In this document: in pieces, positions 1-7,739 of the stretch | Numbering within the stretch: the stretch's first letter is position 1 | Layout: every line of letters starts with the position of its first letter | Source of the DNA: Chitinophagaceae bacterium | GTDB taxonomy: Bacteria > Bacteroidota > Bacteroidia > Chitinophagales > Chitinophagaceae | Length of the DNA: 64,000 bases | Assembly (NCBI GenBank): GCA_947456805.1 | Contig: CANGTN010000003.1 | Location: 1-64,000 of the forward strand | Reading direction: 5' to 3' | Program-made: the position numbers and the translations under genes | Notes under the pieces: model-generated | What the model was told of the DNA's origin: nothing | Seen by the model: only the letters and a program-made list of their open reading frames with translations | Databases searched by the model: none

Positions 1-5
1 ATTTG

Positions 6-77
6 TCGTCCCAGCAAGAATCGAACTTGCATCTAAAATTTAGGAAATTCTTGTTTTATCCATTAAACTATGGGACG
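6..77 (-). tRNA. tRNA-Arg (anticodon CCU)
   Basis: Read on the minus strand, this folds as a full cloverleaf. A 7-bp acceptor stem pairs CGTCCCA with TGGGACG. The D-stem is GTTT/AAAC, and the anticodon stem AGAAT/ATTTT (one G-U pair) carries the loop TTCCTAA, giving anticodon CCT. The T-arm is GCAAG-TTCGATT-CTTGC, and the discriminator base is A. The 3' CCA is not encoded (CAA follows). It should decode AGG as arginine. The anticodon stem is unusually A/T-rich. Confidence 0.93.
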
Positions 78-194
78 CTAGTATTATGTCAAATATACTA
101 TACTGCTACACACTTTTACTACACACTTTCACTTTTTCACTTTGCAAATCTATCCCAAATCTAGTCCTGTATTCACTATTGACAATCTTTTAGT

Positions 195-251
195 CAAATC
201 AATACTGGAACCTTTAGGAAACGCCTATTCTATCCATTGAACTACGGGACC
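195..251 (-). pseudogene. decayed tRNA-Arg(CCU) copy
   Basis: The minus strand starts like a second tRNA-Arg(CCU): acceptor 5' arm GGTCCCG, D-arm GTTCAATGGATAGAAT, anticodon 5' stem GGCGT and loop TTCCTAA. The 3' anticodon arm (expected ACGCC) is missing. Only a degenerate T-arm-like stretch follows, with no 3' acceptor strand. It therefore cannot fold as a tRNA. It is either a decayed tandem duplicate of the neighbouring tRNA or the scar of a recombination event in the anticodon loop. A hairpin CACTTTA/TAAAGTG lies just beyond its 5' end at 252-270. Confidence 0.7.
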
Positions 252-415
252 CACTTTATTGAGTAAAGTGCTCAAAAATAAGGTAAATAGTTTTTCTTAA
301 AAGAATTACCTAATTGCTCTCTGCTGAAAATTAAGTAAATAATAATAATTGACTATTATCTCTTTGCTTTTAATAGAAGAAGTTTACTTTGTAAATAAAT
401 ATTTATCTGTAAAAA

Positions 416-1354
416 ATGCAACTAAAAAATTATTCGATGATAAAATATATTTTCTTCGTTGGATTTATAATTTTAAGTTGCCGTATGCCCAATGCTACTG
501 GAAATATAAGCTTGCAATTACCTCCCAACTTTGATATACAAGGTCATAGAGGATGCAGAGGTTTACTACCCGAAAACACCATCCCTGCTTTTATTCAAGC
601 AATCAGCCTTGGTGTTACAACTTTAGAAATGGATGTTGTTTTTACAAAAGATCTTCAGGCAATAGTTAGTCATGAACCTTTTTTCAATCATGAAATTACG
701 ACAAAACCAAATGGTACGTTTGTTACAGAAACTGAAGAAAAAAGCCTGAATATTTATACCATGAATTATGATGAGGTTGCTAAATACGATGTTGGCATGA
801 AACTTCACCCAAGATTTACAACTCAAGAAAAAATTAAAACATTCAAACCATTGTTATCAGCTGTTATTGACAGCGCCGAAGCTTATACAAAGAAAAATAA
901 TTTACCTGCAATACATTATAATATTGAAACAAAAACGAAAGCCAAAACAGATGAGATTTTTCATCCAAAACCAGAAGTTTTTGTAAAGCTGCTAATACAA
1001 GTTTTGCAGGAGAAAAATATTTTGGACAGAGTTACCATTCAATCATTTGATATTCGTACGTTGCAGTATTTGCATCAAGAATATCCTACTATTCAAACAG
1101 CCTATTTATTTGAACCCCCTTCATTAGAATCGCTTGAATCAAGATTAAACAAACTCGGCTTTATCCCAACAATTTATTCGCCTGCTTATGAATTGGTAAA
1201 TAAAAAAATGATTGCCGAATGTCACGCTAATAACATCAAGGTAATCCCCTGGACAGTCAATGAAATTCGTAAAATGGAACAATTGATTGCACTTGGTGTT
1301 GATGGATTGATAACAGATTATCCAAATTTATTGCATAAAAAAATCAGCCAATGA
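416..1354 (+). CDS. glycerophosphodiester phosphodiesterase lipoprotein
   Basis: GDPD-family enzyme (312 aa), expected to hydrolyse glycerophosphodiesters to glycerol 3-phosphate and an alcohol. The catalytic signature is intact: HR at residues 44-45, ENT at 53-55, the metal ligands E71/D73 and H86. The N-terminus has a hydrophobic segment ending in a lipobox-like ILSC with the cysteine at residue 22, so an envelope-anchored lipoprotein is likely. A second in-frame ATG at 437 would give a tighter signal peptide (cysteine at residue 15) and may be the true start. A terminator hairpin follows immediately. Confident on family; substrate not determined. Confidence 0.9.
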   Translation: MQLKNYSMIKYIFFVGFIILSCRMPNATGNISLQLPPNFDIQGHRGCRGLLPENTIPAFIQAISLGVTTLEMDVVFTKDLQAIVSHEPFFNHEITTKPNGTFVTETEEKSLNIYTMNYDEVAKYDVGMKLHPRFTTQEKIKTFKPLLSAVIDSAEAYTKKNNLPAIHYNIETKTKAKTDEIFHPKPEVFVKLLIQVLQEKNILDRVTIQSFDIRTLQYLHQEYPTIQTAYLFEPPSLESLESRLNKLGFIPTIYSPAYELVNKKMIAECHANNIKVIPWTVNEIRKMEQLIALGVDGLITDYPNLLHKKISQ

Positions 1355-1370
1355 TTTGACTGATTTTTTT
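1337..1370 (+). terminator. rho-independent-type terminator after the GDPD gene
   Basis: Inverted repeat AAAAAAATCAG (1337-1347) and CTGATTTTTTT (1360-1370) around a 12-nt loop, ending in a T-run. It overlaps the last codons and stop of the GDPD gene. The reverse reading also has a T-run, so it may serve the convergent peptidase gene too. Confidence 0.7.
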
Positions 1371-1387
1371 TAATTAATTATCGACGC

Positions 1388-2914
1388 TTATCTTGTTCCT
1401 ACATTCAAAGGCAAATCTCTTTTTATCATTTCATTTCTATTCGCCATTACCCATGCTGTATTAAATATCAAACGAACTCGCTTTTCCATCAAATCAAAAT
1501 TAATTTTTTCAACTGTATCAGTAGGTCTGTGGTAATCTTTGTGTACACCGTCAAAGTAAAAAATAATGGGTACGCCATTTTTAGCAAAATTGTAATGATC
1601 GCTTCTGTAGTAAAACCGATTGGGATCTTTAGGATCATTGAATCTTCTGTCGATTTCTAATTTCGCTGTTTTGTTAATGCTGTCAGTTATAGATATTAAT
1701 TCACTGCTAAGTTTATCCTCACCAATTGCATATACATAATTCATGCTATCGCCTTTATACAAGGGATCAATTCTGCCCACCATATCAGTATTCAAATTCA
1801 CCGAAGTTTTGGTTAAAGGAACAACAGGATGATTGGTATAATATTCACTGCCCCACAATCCTTTTTCCTCTCCACTTACTGTCATGAATAAAATACTTCT
1901 TCTTGGCCCTTTTCCATTTTTCTTTGCCTCGGCAAAAGCTTCAGCCATTTCAATAACACTAACGGTTCCACTGCCATCGTCATCTGCACCATAATAAATA
2001 ACAGAATCTCTTTTTCCTAAATGATCGTAATGCCCTGTGAGAATAATGTATTCATCTTTTTTATCGGTGCCTTCCAACAAAGCAATTACATTGCTACTTT
2101 CTAAATTATTGGTTGTTTTATCAATAGTAAGTTTAATGTTGGTAGCATAATCCCCCGGTACAATATTTTTTAAGTCGCTGTAGTTATTTAATGGCCTTGT
2201 AAGTATAGATGCAGCAGCCTGATATGATACAGAAACTACAGGAACTGCATTTTCTGTGTTTTGTTTTTTCATGTACATGTTGCCCTTTCGTTGTGCAGGC
2301 TGTCTGTTTGTTTTTTGAAAGTTTTTTGAAACAACAATCACTCCGGCTGCACCATTTTTTGTAGCTGCATTTATTTTAGCAAACACAGCACGTTGATTAG
2401 TCGTTGTAGAATTTTCATCTTTATCAATATCTGTTGCATTGGCTTCTAACAGCATTACCCACTTGCCTTTTACATTTATATTTTTATAATCATCTTTTTC
2501 TTTGTCGACATTTCCGTAGCCTACAAATACAATTTCATTCACCCTGAAAGTTCCATTTACCGCGTTGCTTAAATTAATGGTAAAGTCTTTATCGTAAGCA
2601 AAGTTGAGATTGTATAAATCAAGTGTTGCCAATTTTAACTCATCCTGAAAAACCGGATACACTTGTTGATAGCTGTTGCCATTTCCGGGTAATAAACCAA
2701 ATTCTTTAAACTGACTTTCAATGTATGCAGCCGCTCTTTTTTGGCCGGGTGTTGCAGTTTCTCTGCCTTCCATTTCTGCACTTGCAACAATGGTTAATTG
2801 GTCTTTTAAGTCTTTCTGAGTAATGGTTTGAGCAAACTTTGCAGCATCTTTATTTTTTTGTGCTATTGCAAGAGTACTAATAAAAAAAGCGGGAATGATG
2901 AATATATTTTTCAT
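1388..2914 (-). CDS. secreted M28-family zinc aminopeptidase with PA domain
   Basis: 508-aa M28 (Zn-carboxypeptidase-like) aminopeptidase. A signal peptide covers about residues 1-19 (ending AIAQ). A protease-associated insert is likely around residues 120-240. The di-zinc site is complete: H295/D297 in TGHYDHLG, an Asp in ADDDGSGT (311-313), E349-E350 in GEEKG, D377 in NTDMVG and H440 in YRSDH. Predicted to be periplasmic or secreted, releasing N-terminal amino acids from peptides. It sits upstream of, or convergent with, unrelated housekeeping genes, so context adds nothing to specificity. Confidence 0.93.
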   Translation of the reverse strand: MKNIFIIPAFFISTLAIAQKNKDAAKFAQTITQKDLKDQLTIVASAEMEGRETATPGQKRAAAYIESQFKEFGLLPGNGNSYQQVYPVFQDELKLATLDLYNLNFAYDKDFTINLSNAVNGTFRVNEIVFVGYGNVDKEKDDYKNINVKGKWVMLLEANATDIDKDENSTTTNQRAVFAKINAATKNGAAGVIVVSKNFQKTNRQPAQRKGNMYMKKQNTENAVPVVSVSYQAAASILTRPLNNYSDLKNIVPGDYATNIKLTIDKTTNNLESSNVIALLEGTDKKDEYIILTGHYDHLGKRDSVIYYGADDDGSGTVSVIEMAEAFAEAKKNGKGPRRSILFMTVSGEEKGLWGSEYYTNHPVVPLTKTSVNLNTDMVGRIDPLYKGDSMNYVYAIGEDKLSSELISITDSINKTAKLEIDRRFNDPKDPNRFYYRSDHYNFAKNGVPIIFYFDGVHKDYHRPTDTVEKINFDLMEKRVRLIFNTAWVMANRNEMIKRDLPLNVGTR

Positions 2915-2961
2915 GAAAAAAATTTGAAAATGTAAAGAAAATATTTGTAGAAATAATGCAA

Positions 2962-3417
2962 CTAACTGCAGGCAATTTTATTTACCCTTAACGCATGCCT
3001 GCCTCCTTCAAAAGGAGTGGTAATAAAATTTTGAATCATTTCCAAAGCCAATGGCAATGCAACAAACCGAGCCGGAATACAAATTATATTGGCATCATTG
3101 TGTTTGCGAATTAATTTGGCAACATCATTTTCCCAACTTAATCCGGCACGAACATGTTGGTGTTTGTTTGCTGTAATTGCAACACCATTGGCACTTCCAC
3201 AAAACAATATTCCAAATGCACAAGCTTCGCTTTCAACATCTTTTGCAACTGTATGCGCAAAGTCGGGATAATCAACAGAGTCCAAAGAAAAAGTGCCCGC
3301 ATCTTTCACCTGATAACCATTGTCCTGTAACCATTTTTTCGTAGCTTCTTTGTACTCAAATCCTGCATGGTCACAACCAATTGAAATTGGTTTTTGTAAA
3401 TCAAATGTTGAACTCAT
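2962..3417 (-). CDS. rpiB: ribose-5-phosphate isomerase B
   Basis: 151-aa RpiB/LacAB-family sugar-phosphate isomerase interconverting ribose 5-phosphate and ribulose 5-phosphate in the pentose phosphate pathway. Visible motifs are GCDHAGF (residues 14-20) and the active-site cysteine C73 in CGSANG, followed by the phosphate-binding HQHVR segment (86-90). Length is typical. It lies 31 bp downstream of the CNNM-type membrane gene on the same strand and may be co-transcribed with it. A transketolase subunit gene at 5.5 kb belongs to the same pathway. Confidence 0.95.
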   Translation of the reverse strand: MSSTFDLQKPISIGCDHAGFEYKEATKKWLQDNGYQVKDAGTFSLDSVDYPDFAHTVAKDVESEACAFGILFCGSANGVAITANKHQHVRAGLSWENDVAKLIRKHNDANIICIPARFVALPLALEMIQNFITTPFEGGRHALRVNKIACS

Positions 3418-3448
3418 AAAATATTTTAAAGTAGAAATTGAAAATTAA

Positions 3449-4705
3449 CTACAGTAATTTCATTTTTACCATTTCAATTCTTGTATCGCTTACGTTCAAT
3501 ACATCAAATTGGTAATTGCCAATAAATATTACTTCATTTTGTTTTGGAATGGTTTCATGATTGTTGATGATATAGCCTGAAAGTGTTTCAGTTCCATCTA
3601 CCGGAAAACCCAGATCATACTTTTCATTTAAGTAATCAATTTCTAAACGACCACTAAAAATAAATTCGTTGACAGACAATTGTTTTTCTACAAATTCTTC
3701 GGTATCGTATTCGTCTTTTATTTCGCCAAAAATTTCTTCTAAAACATCTTCCATTGTTACAATACCTGCGGTACCCCCAAACTCATCCACTACCCATGCA
3801 ATACTTTTTCTGTCTTTTGTAAAACGGCTGATTAAATCTGTAGCACTCATGCTTTCGGGAACAGCAGTAATAGGTAATAAAATGCTTTTTAAATCCTTTG
3901 GTTTTTTAAATAAATCTAATTGGTGAATGTAACCCAAAATATTATCAATATTATCGTCATACACCACTAGCTTTGAAAGTTGTGTAGTAATAAAATATTG
4001 TCTTACTTCATCAATAGTGCTGTTAATATCAACAGCTTCAATTTCGGTACGTGGCACCAAACACTGGCGTACCTTAACCATGGGAAGGCTTAATGCATTT
4101 TCAAATAATTCTTTGTTCAGCTCTTCATTGTCTTCATCTTGTTCTTTTGTTTGCTGAAAAAAATGTTCCAGATCAATGTGAGAAAAGGCTTCTTCTTTTT
4201 CTCCAACTCGTACACTAAAAATATACTTCAAAACCCAATGAGAAATACTTACAAAAAAATTAGCGATTGGCTTAAATAAATGATGAAAAACATTTGCTAC
4301 AGGAGCAAAAAAACTAAGCAACGTATCGCTTTTAGCTCTGAAAATTGCTTTTGGAATAAACTCTGCAAAAACCAACACTATTAAGGTTGAAAAGAAAGTG
4401 TCAATTATCAGTTTTAAATACTCATTTTGAATATGGAATGGATTCCAAAAAGACCTTCGCAATAATTCACTAAATAGCAGTCCATAAATTACTAAAAAAA
4501 TATTCAACCCAATTAAGCAGCTACCAATAAATTTTGCAGGCTCTTCTAAAAATTTAGATAAAATTATTCCGCTTGTTTTGCCCTGCTTTTTTTTAAGTTC
4601 TATTCCCAATCGGTTGGCACTTACAAATGCAATTTCGTAGCCGGCAAAAAAGCCAATAAAAATGAGTGTGATAAAAATTCCGATAATGGTATATAAATCT
4701 CCCAT
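3449..4705 (-). CDS. CNNM/CorC-type membrane protein with CBS pair (HlyC/GldE-like)
   Basis: Start chosen at the ATG at 4705 (418 aa); the longer frame to 4858 would need a TTG and would run through the pdxH promoter. The N-terminal DUF21 membrane domain has three to four hydrophobic helices. A CBS-domain pair follows (around LVPRTEIEAVD and the DEFGGTAGIVTMED signature), then a C-terminal CorC_HlyC transporter-associated domain. The family includes Mg/Co transport-associated proteins and GldE of gliding Bacteroidota. The window also has a gldB homologue, but assignment as GldE itself is not proven. Confidence 0.85.
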   Translation of the reverse strand: MGDLYTIIGIFITLIFIGFFAGYEIAFVSANRLGIELKKKQGKTSGIILSKFLEEPAKFIGSCLIGLNIFLVIYGLLFSELLRRSFWNPFHIQNEYLKLIIDTFFSTLIVLVFAEFIPKAIFRAKSDTLLSFFAPVANVFHHLFKPIANFFVSISHWVLKYIFSVRVGEKEEAFSHIDLEHFFQQTKEQDEDNEELNKELFENALSLPMVKVRQCLVPRTEIEAVDINSTIDEVRQYFITTQLSKLVVYDDNIDNILGYIHQLDLFKKPKDLKSILLPITAVPESMSATDLISRFTKDRKSIAWVVDEFGGTAGIVTMEDVLEEIFGEIKDEYDTEEFVEKQLSVNEFIFSGRLEIDYLNEKYDLGFPVDGTETLSGYIINNHETIPKQNEVIFIGNYQFDVLNVSDTRIEMVKMKLL

Positions 4706-4813
4706 ACACCGAAAATATAAAAAAATAATTATACCGCACACTCTAAATTTTGAATACTTTTTAAAGGAAAATAAATGTCGGACTCTTTCTTTTTCAGCAA
4801 CCAAATAACCTTG

Positions 4814-4846
4814 TTGTTCATTTGCAATTGGCTTCGAGTACCTTTG
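4814..4846 (+). promoter_or_regulatory. Bacteroidota-type promoter for pdxH
   Basis: A -33 TTG (4814-4816) and a perfect -7 box TACCTTTG (4839-4846) are separated by 22 nt. The pdxH ATG lies 13 nt past the -7 box, implying a very short leader. This matches the TTG-N(17-23)-TAnnTTTG pattern known for Bacteroidota sigma factors. Confidence 0.6.
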
Positions 4847-4859
4847 TGCAAAAACCAAT

Positions 4860-5504
4860 ATGCATCAATCTTCAATAGCTGATATTCGGAGAGATTATAA
4901 ACTGCAGTCTTTTTTAGAAACAGATGCTGCTGCAAATCCGATAGAACAGTTTACAAAGTGGTGGCAAGAAGCCATTAATAGCAATATTGATGAAGTAAAT
5001 GCTATGACACTTGCTACTTGTACCACGGACGGTAAACCCAGCGCAAGAACTGTATTGCTGAAAGATTATAATGAGGATGGATTTGTTTTTTTTACAAATT
5101 ACAATAGCCATAAGGGCAAAGAAATTAATGATAATCCGCATGCAGCTTTAGTTTTTTTCTGGAAAGAATTAGAAAGACAAATACGGATTGAAGGAACAGT
5201 TCAAAAAATTGATGATACAAAAAGTGATGCTTATTTTTTAAGTCGTCCAAGGGGTAGTAAAATTGGCGCTTGGTCTAGTCCCCAAAGTGAAGTAATTGCC
5301 AATCGTGGAATTTTAGAAGCACATGAAGAAAGATTTAAAAAAGAATTTGGCGAAAACATACCAAGGCCTTTGCATTGGGGTGGCTACAATGTACAACCCA
5401 CAAAAATTGAATTTTGGCAAGGAAGAAGCAGCAGGCTACACGACCGTTTACAATATCGCTTGGATGCAAACAAAAATTGGATTATAGAAAGATTAGCACC
5501 TTAA
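4860..5504 (+). CDS. pdxH: pyridoxamine 5'-phosphate oxidase
   Basis: 214-aa FMN-dependent oxidase that makes pyridoxal 5'-phosphate from PNP or PMP, the last step of vitamin B6 synthesis and salvage. Diagnostic segments are RTVLLKDY with FFTNYNSHKG (FMN and phosphate contacts, about residues 61-88), and a C-terminal WQGRSSRLHDR motif that binds the PLP product. Length is standard. It is monocistronic and divergent from the CNNM-type gene, with its own promoter. Nearly certain. Confidence 0.97.
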   Translation: MHQSSIADIRRDYKLQSFLETDAAANPIEQFTKWWQEAINSNIDEVNAMTLATCTTDGKPSARTVLLKDYNEDGFVFFTNYNSHKGKEINDNPHAALVFFWKELERQIRIEGTVQKIDDTKSDAYFLSRPRGSKIGAWSSPQSEVIANRGILEAHEERFKKEFGENIPRPLHWGGYNVQPTKIEFWQGRSSRLHDRLQYRLDANKNWIIERLAP

Positions 5505-5518
5505 AAATTTCTTCAAAA

Positions 5519-6490
5519 TTATTTTCTGCTGATTACTTTTTCTGCAGCTGCCACAATAAAAGGAGTGTCTAAGCCATATTTTATCAATAATTCAAGCGGT
5601 TTTCCGCTTTCACCAAAAGAATCATTTACACCAATATATTCAATTGGGATAGGGCAATGTTTGGCCGCAACTTGTGCAATACTATCTCCCAAACCACCAA
5701 TTACATTGTGTTCTTCAACGGTTACGGCACATTTTGTTTTTTGAATACTTTTCAAAATAGCCTCCGTATCTAGAGGTTTAATTGTATGGATATTGATTAC
5801 TTCAACACTAATTCCTTTTGCTTCTAACATTTTTCCGGCTTCAATTGCTTTCCAAACCATATGTCCACAAGCAAAAATAGAAACATCGGTTCCTTCACTC
5901 AATTGTTGCGCTTTGCCAATTACAAAATCGCTTCCATCTTCTTTGGTAAAATTTGCCCATTTCGGACGGCCGAAGCGCAAGTAAACCGGACCTTCGTGAG
6001 CTGCTATCGCCTTGGTTGCAGCTTTTGTTTGATTAAAATCACAAGGCACAATTACCGTCATGCCTGGTAACATTTTCATCAATCCAATATCTTCTAAAAT
6101 TTGATGTGTTGCACCATCTTCTCCTAAAGTTAGTCCAGCATGTGAAGCACATATTTTTACATTCTTTTCGCTGTAAGCAACGCTTTGTCTGATTTGATCA
6201 TACACACGACCTGTACTAAAATTTGCAAATGTAGTTGTGTAAGGTATTTTTCCTCCGATTGTCATCCCTGCTGCAATGCCTATCATGTTTGCTTCTGCAA
6301 TACCTACTTGTATAAAACGATTGGGAAATGCTTTGATAAATGGCCCAAGTTTTAAGCTACCCGCAAGGTCGGCAGTAAGTACAACAACCTGTTCATTTTC
6401 TTGACCAATTTCATAAATTCCTTCACCAAAACCGCCACGAGTTTCTTTCTCGTTCAAAAGTGCAATATCTGAACATTTCATACGATTCAT
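5519..6490 (-). CDS. transketolase C-terminal subunit
   Basis: 323 aa covering only the pyrimidine-binding and C-terminal domains of transketolase. Motifs include GIAEANMIGIAAG (cofactor-contact Glu), FATFANF-like TTTFANFSTGRVYDQ, and VEEHNVIGGLG in the C-terminal domain. The thiamine-diphosphate-binding N-terminal half is not encoded on either side. The function must depend on an N-terminal subunit encoded elsewhere, as in organisms with split transketolases. The start could be the first Met (6490) or Met4. A TTACTTTG -7-like element lies just upstream. Confidence 0.9.
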   Translation of the reverse strand: MNRMKCSDIALLNEKETRGGFGEGIYEIGQENEQVVVLTADLAGSLKLGPFIKAFPNRFIQVGIAEANMIGIAAGMTIGGKIPYTTTFANFSTGRVYDQIRQSVAYSEKNVKICASHAGLTLGEDGATHQILEDIGLMKMLPGMTVIVPCDFNQTKAATKAIAAHEGPVYLRFGRPKWANFTKEDGSDFVIGKAQQLSEGTDVSIFACGHMVWKAIEAGKMLEAKGISVEVINIHTIKPLDTEAILKSIQKTKCAVTVEEHNVIGGLGDSIAQVAAKHCPIPIEYIGVNDSFGESGKPLELLIKYGLDTPFIVAAAEKVISRK

Positions 6491-6529
6491 TTTATTGACG
6501 CAAAGTAAAGGAATTAGATTGACGCAAAT

Positions 6530-6553
6530 AAAAAAAGCTACCGATTTGGTAGC
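6530..6553 (-). terminator. terminator after the desaturase gene
   Basis: On the minus strand GCTACC-AAATC-GGTAGC is followed by seven T residues, placed between the desaturase stop and the transketolase start. It has the same CTACC/GGTAG core as two other terminators in this window. Confidence 0.8.
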
Positions 6554-6584
6554 ATTTAAAATAGTATTGTTTTAGTTTACTATT

Positions 6585-7337
6585 TTAATTATTTGAATTG
6601 GCCGGAATCCTATTTAATTGAATAATGCCAATAAAGTTTAAGCCACGCATTACCTGATAGGTTAAATCAAATTCAAACCATTTCTTGGCAAAATTTGCAT
6701 CATTTTTATCGTGGTGATGATTATTTTGAAACAACTCACCCAATAAAAATATACCCCATGGACCAGTATTTTTACTTTGATCAACGCTGTCAAAATTTCT
6801 GTAACCATATTTGTGACCACACCAGTTTACAATAGCTCCTTGAATTGGACCCATCAAAAAGTGTATTGGCAATAATAAATACCACCAGGCGCTTGGTGCA
6901 AACACCACATAAATTGCGATATAAGAAATGATAAAAAACAATCTTGTAAGACCATGATGACCAAACTTGTCTAGTTTTTCCCAAACAGGCAAATAGTCTT
7001 TTGTAAACTCATCACTTGGCATTGCTTTTTTGGTTAAGAATGATCTATAAATAAGAATAGTACTTTTCATCATCTGGTACACATCTTTAAAAAAGTGTGG
7101 TGAATGTGGATCTTCTTCCGTATCACTGTAAGCATGATGCATTCTGTGCATTACGCCATAAGCTCTTGGTACTAAGTACGATGATCCCTGAATAAACCAA
7201 GTACTTAGATAAAATATTCGTTCCCAGTTTTTACTGGTAGTATACATTTTGTGAGATGCAAATCGATGCAAGAAAAACGTATGAAAAAATAGGGATAAAA
7301 ACCAATGCAACAAAAAAAACGAAATGATTACTACCAT
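6585..7337 (-). CDS. membrane fatty-acid desaturase (acyl-CoA desaturase type)
   Basis: 250-aa integral-membrane di-iron desaturase. Three histidine boxes are visible: HRFASH (residues 24-29), HRMHH (64-68) and NNHHHDKN near residue 215. They are separated by hydrophobic segments that should form four membrane spans. This architecture fits stearoyl-CoA-desaturase-like enzymes introducing a cis double bond, usually delta-9, into saturated acyl chains. It is slightly shorter than most relatives. The 400-bp upstream region carries a perfect 16-bp palindrome that could be a regulatory site. Position of the double bond cannot be read from sequence. Confidence 0.9.
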   Translation of the reverse strand: MVVIISFFLLHWFLSLFFHTFFLHRFASHKMYTTSKNWERIFYLSTWFIQGSSYLVPRAYGVMHRMHHAYSDTEEDPHSPHFFKDVYQMMKSTILIYRSFLTKKAMPSDEFTKDYLPVWEKLDKFGHHGLTRLFFIISYIAIYVVFAPSAWWYLLLPIHFLMGPIQGAIVNWCGHKYGYRNFDSVDQSKNTGPWGIFLLGELFQNNHHHDKNDANFAKKWFEFDLTYQVMRGLNFIGIIQLNRIPANSNN

Positions 7338-7739
7338 TTTAGTAGGGGGTTTTGATTAGAAAATGTAATGTACAGTATAAATTCTACATAGCACATTTGT
7401 ATTGATATTTTTTCGGTTACGGGTTTGTTTTATTAAACAAAAACCAAAAAAACAACGGATTATTAATAGAAAAAATCATACCAATATCAATTGATATTAT
7501 AATCTTTAACACACACAATCAGCCAAATAAAAAATGAGTATGTACCAATAAACTGCAACCTTACTCTATACTTTATTTGAAAGTAAGGTAAAACAAAAAT
7601 CATTATACCATTTGGGGGATGTATTATTGCAAAGAATAACCATTGAGAAGATAGGATTGTAATTATTGCTCAATTAAACACATTAAATTTCCCATTAAAA
7701 CAAATGTTCAGTTACTTTGTTTCTTTATTATAAGTCCAA
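7338..7739. other. 402-bp divergent intergenic region with two inverted repeats
   Basis: No gene was recognised here. It holds a perfect palindrome AATATCAATTGATATT at 7483-7498 and an inverted repeat ACCTTACT (7558-7565) / AGTAAGGT (7582-7589) with a 16-nt loop. A TTACTTTG -7-like element lies about 20 bp before the ABC transporter start. It separates the divergent desaturase and ABC exporter genes, so it probably carries promoters for both. Confidence 0.5.

Noticed and set aside
102-145. Short direct repeats of CTACACACTTT type
   Set aside because: Two to three imperfect units without spacers; too short and degenerate for a CRISPR or a defined repeat family.
349-534. Open frame overlapping the GDPD start
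   Set aside because: Out of frame with GDPD, no recognisable motif, and it covers the likely promoter and signal-peptide region.
4706-4858. N-terminal extension of the CNNM-type protein
   Set aside because: Would need a TTG start and runs across the pdxH promoter; the ATG at 4705 fits the family start.
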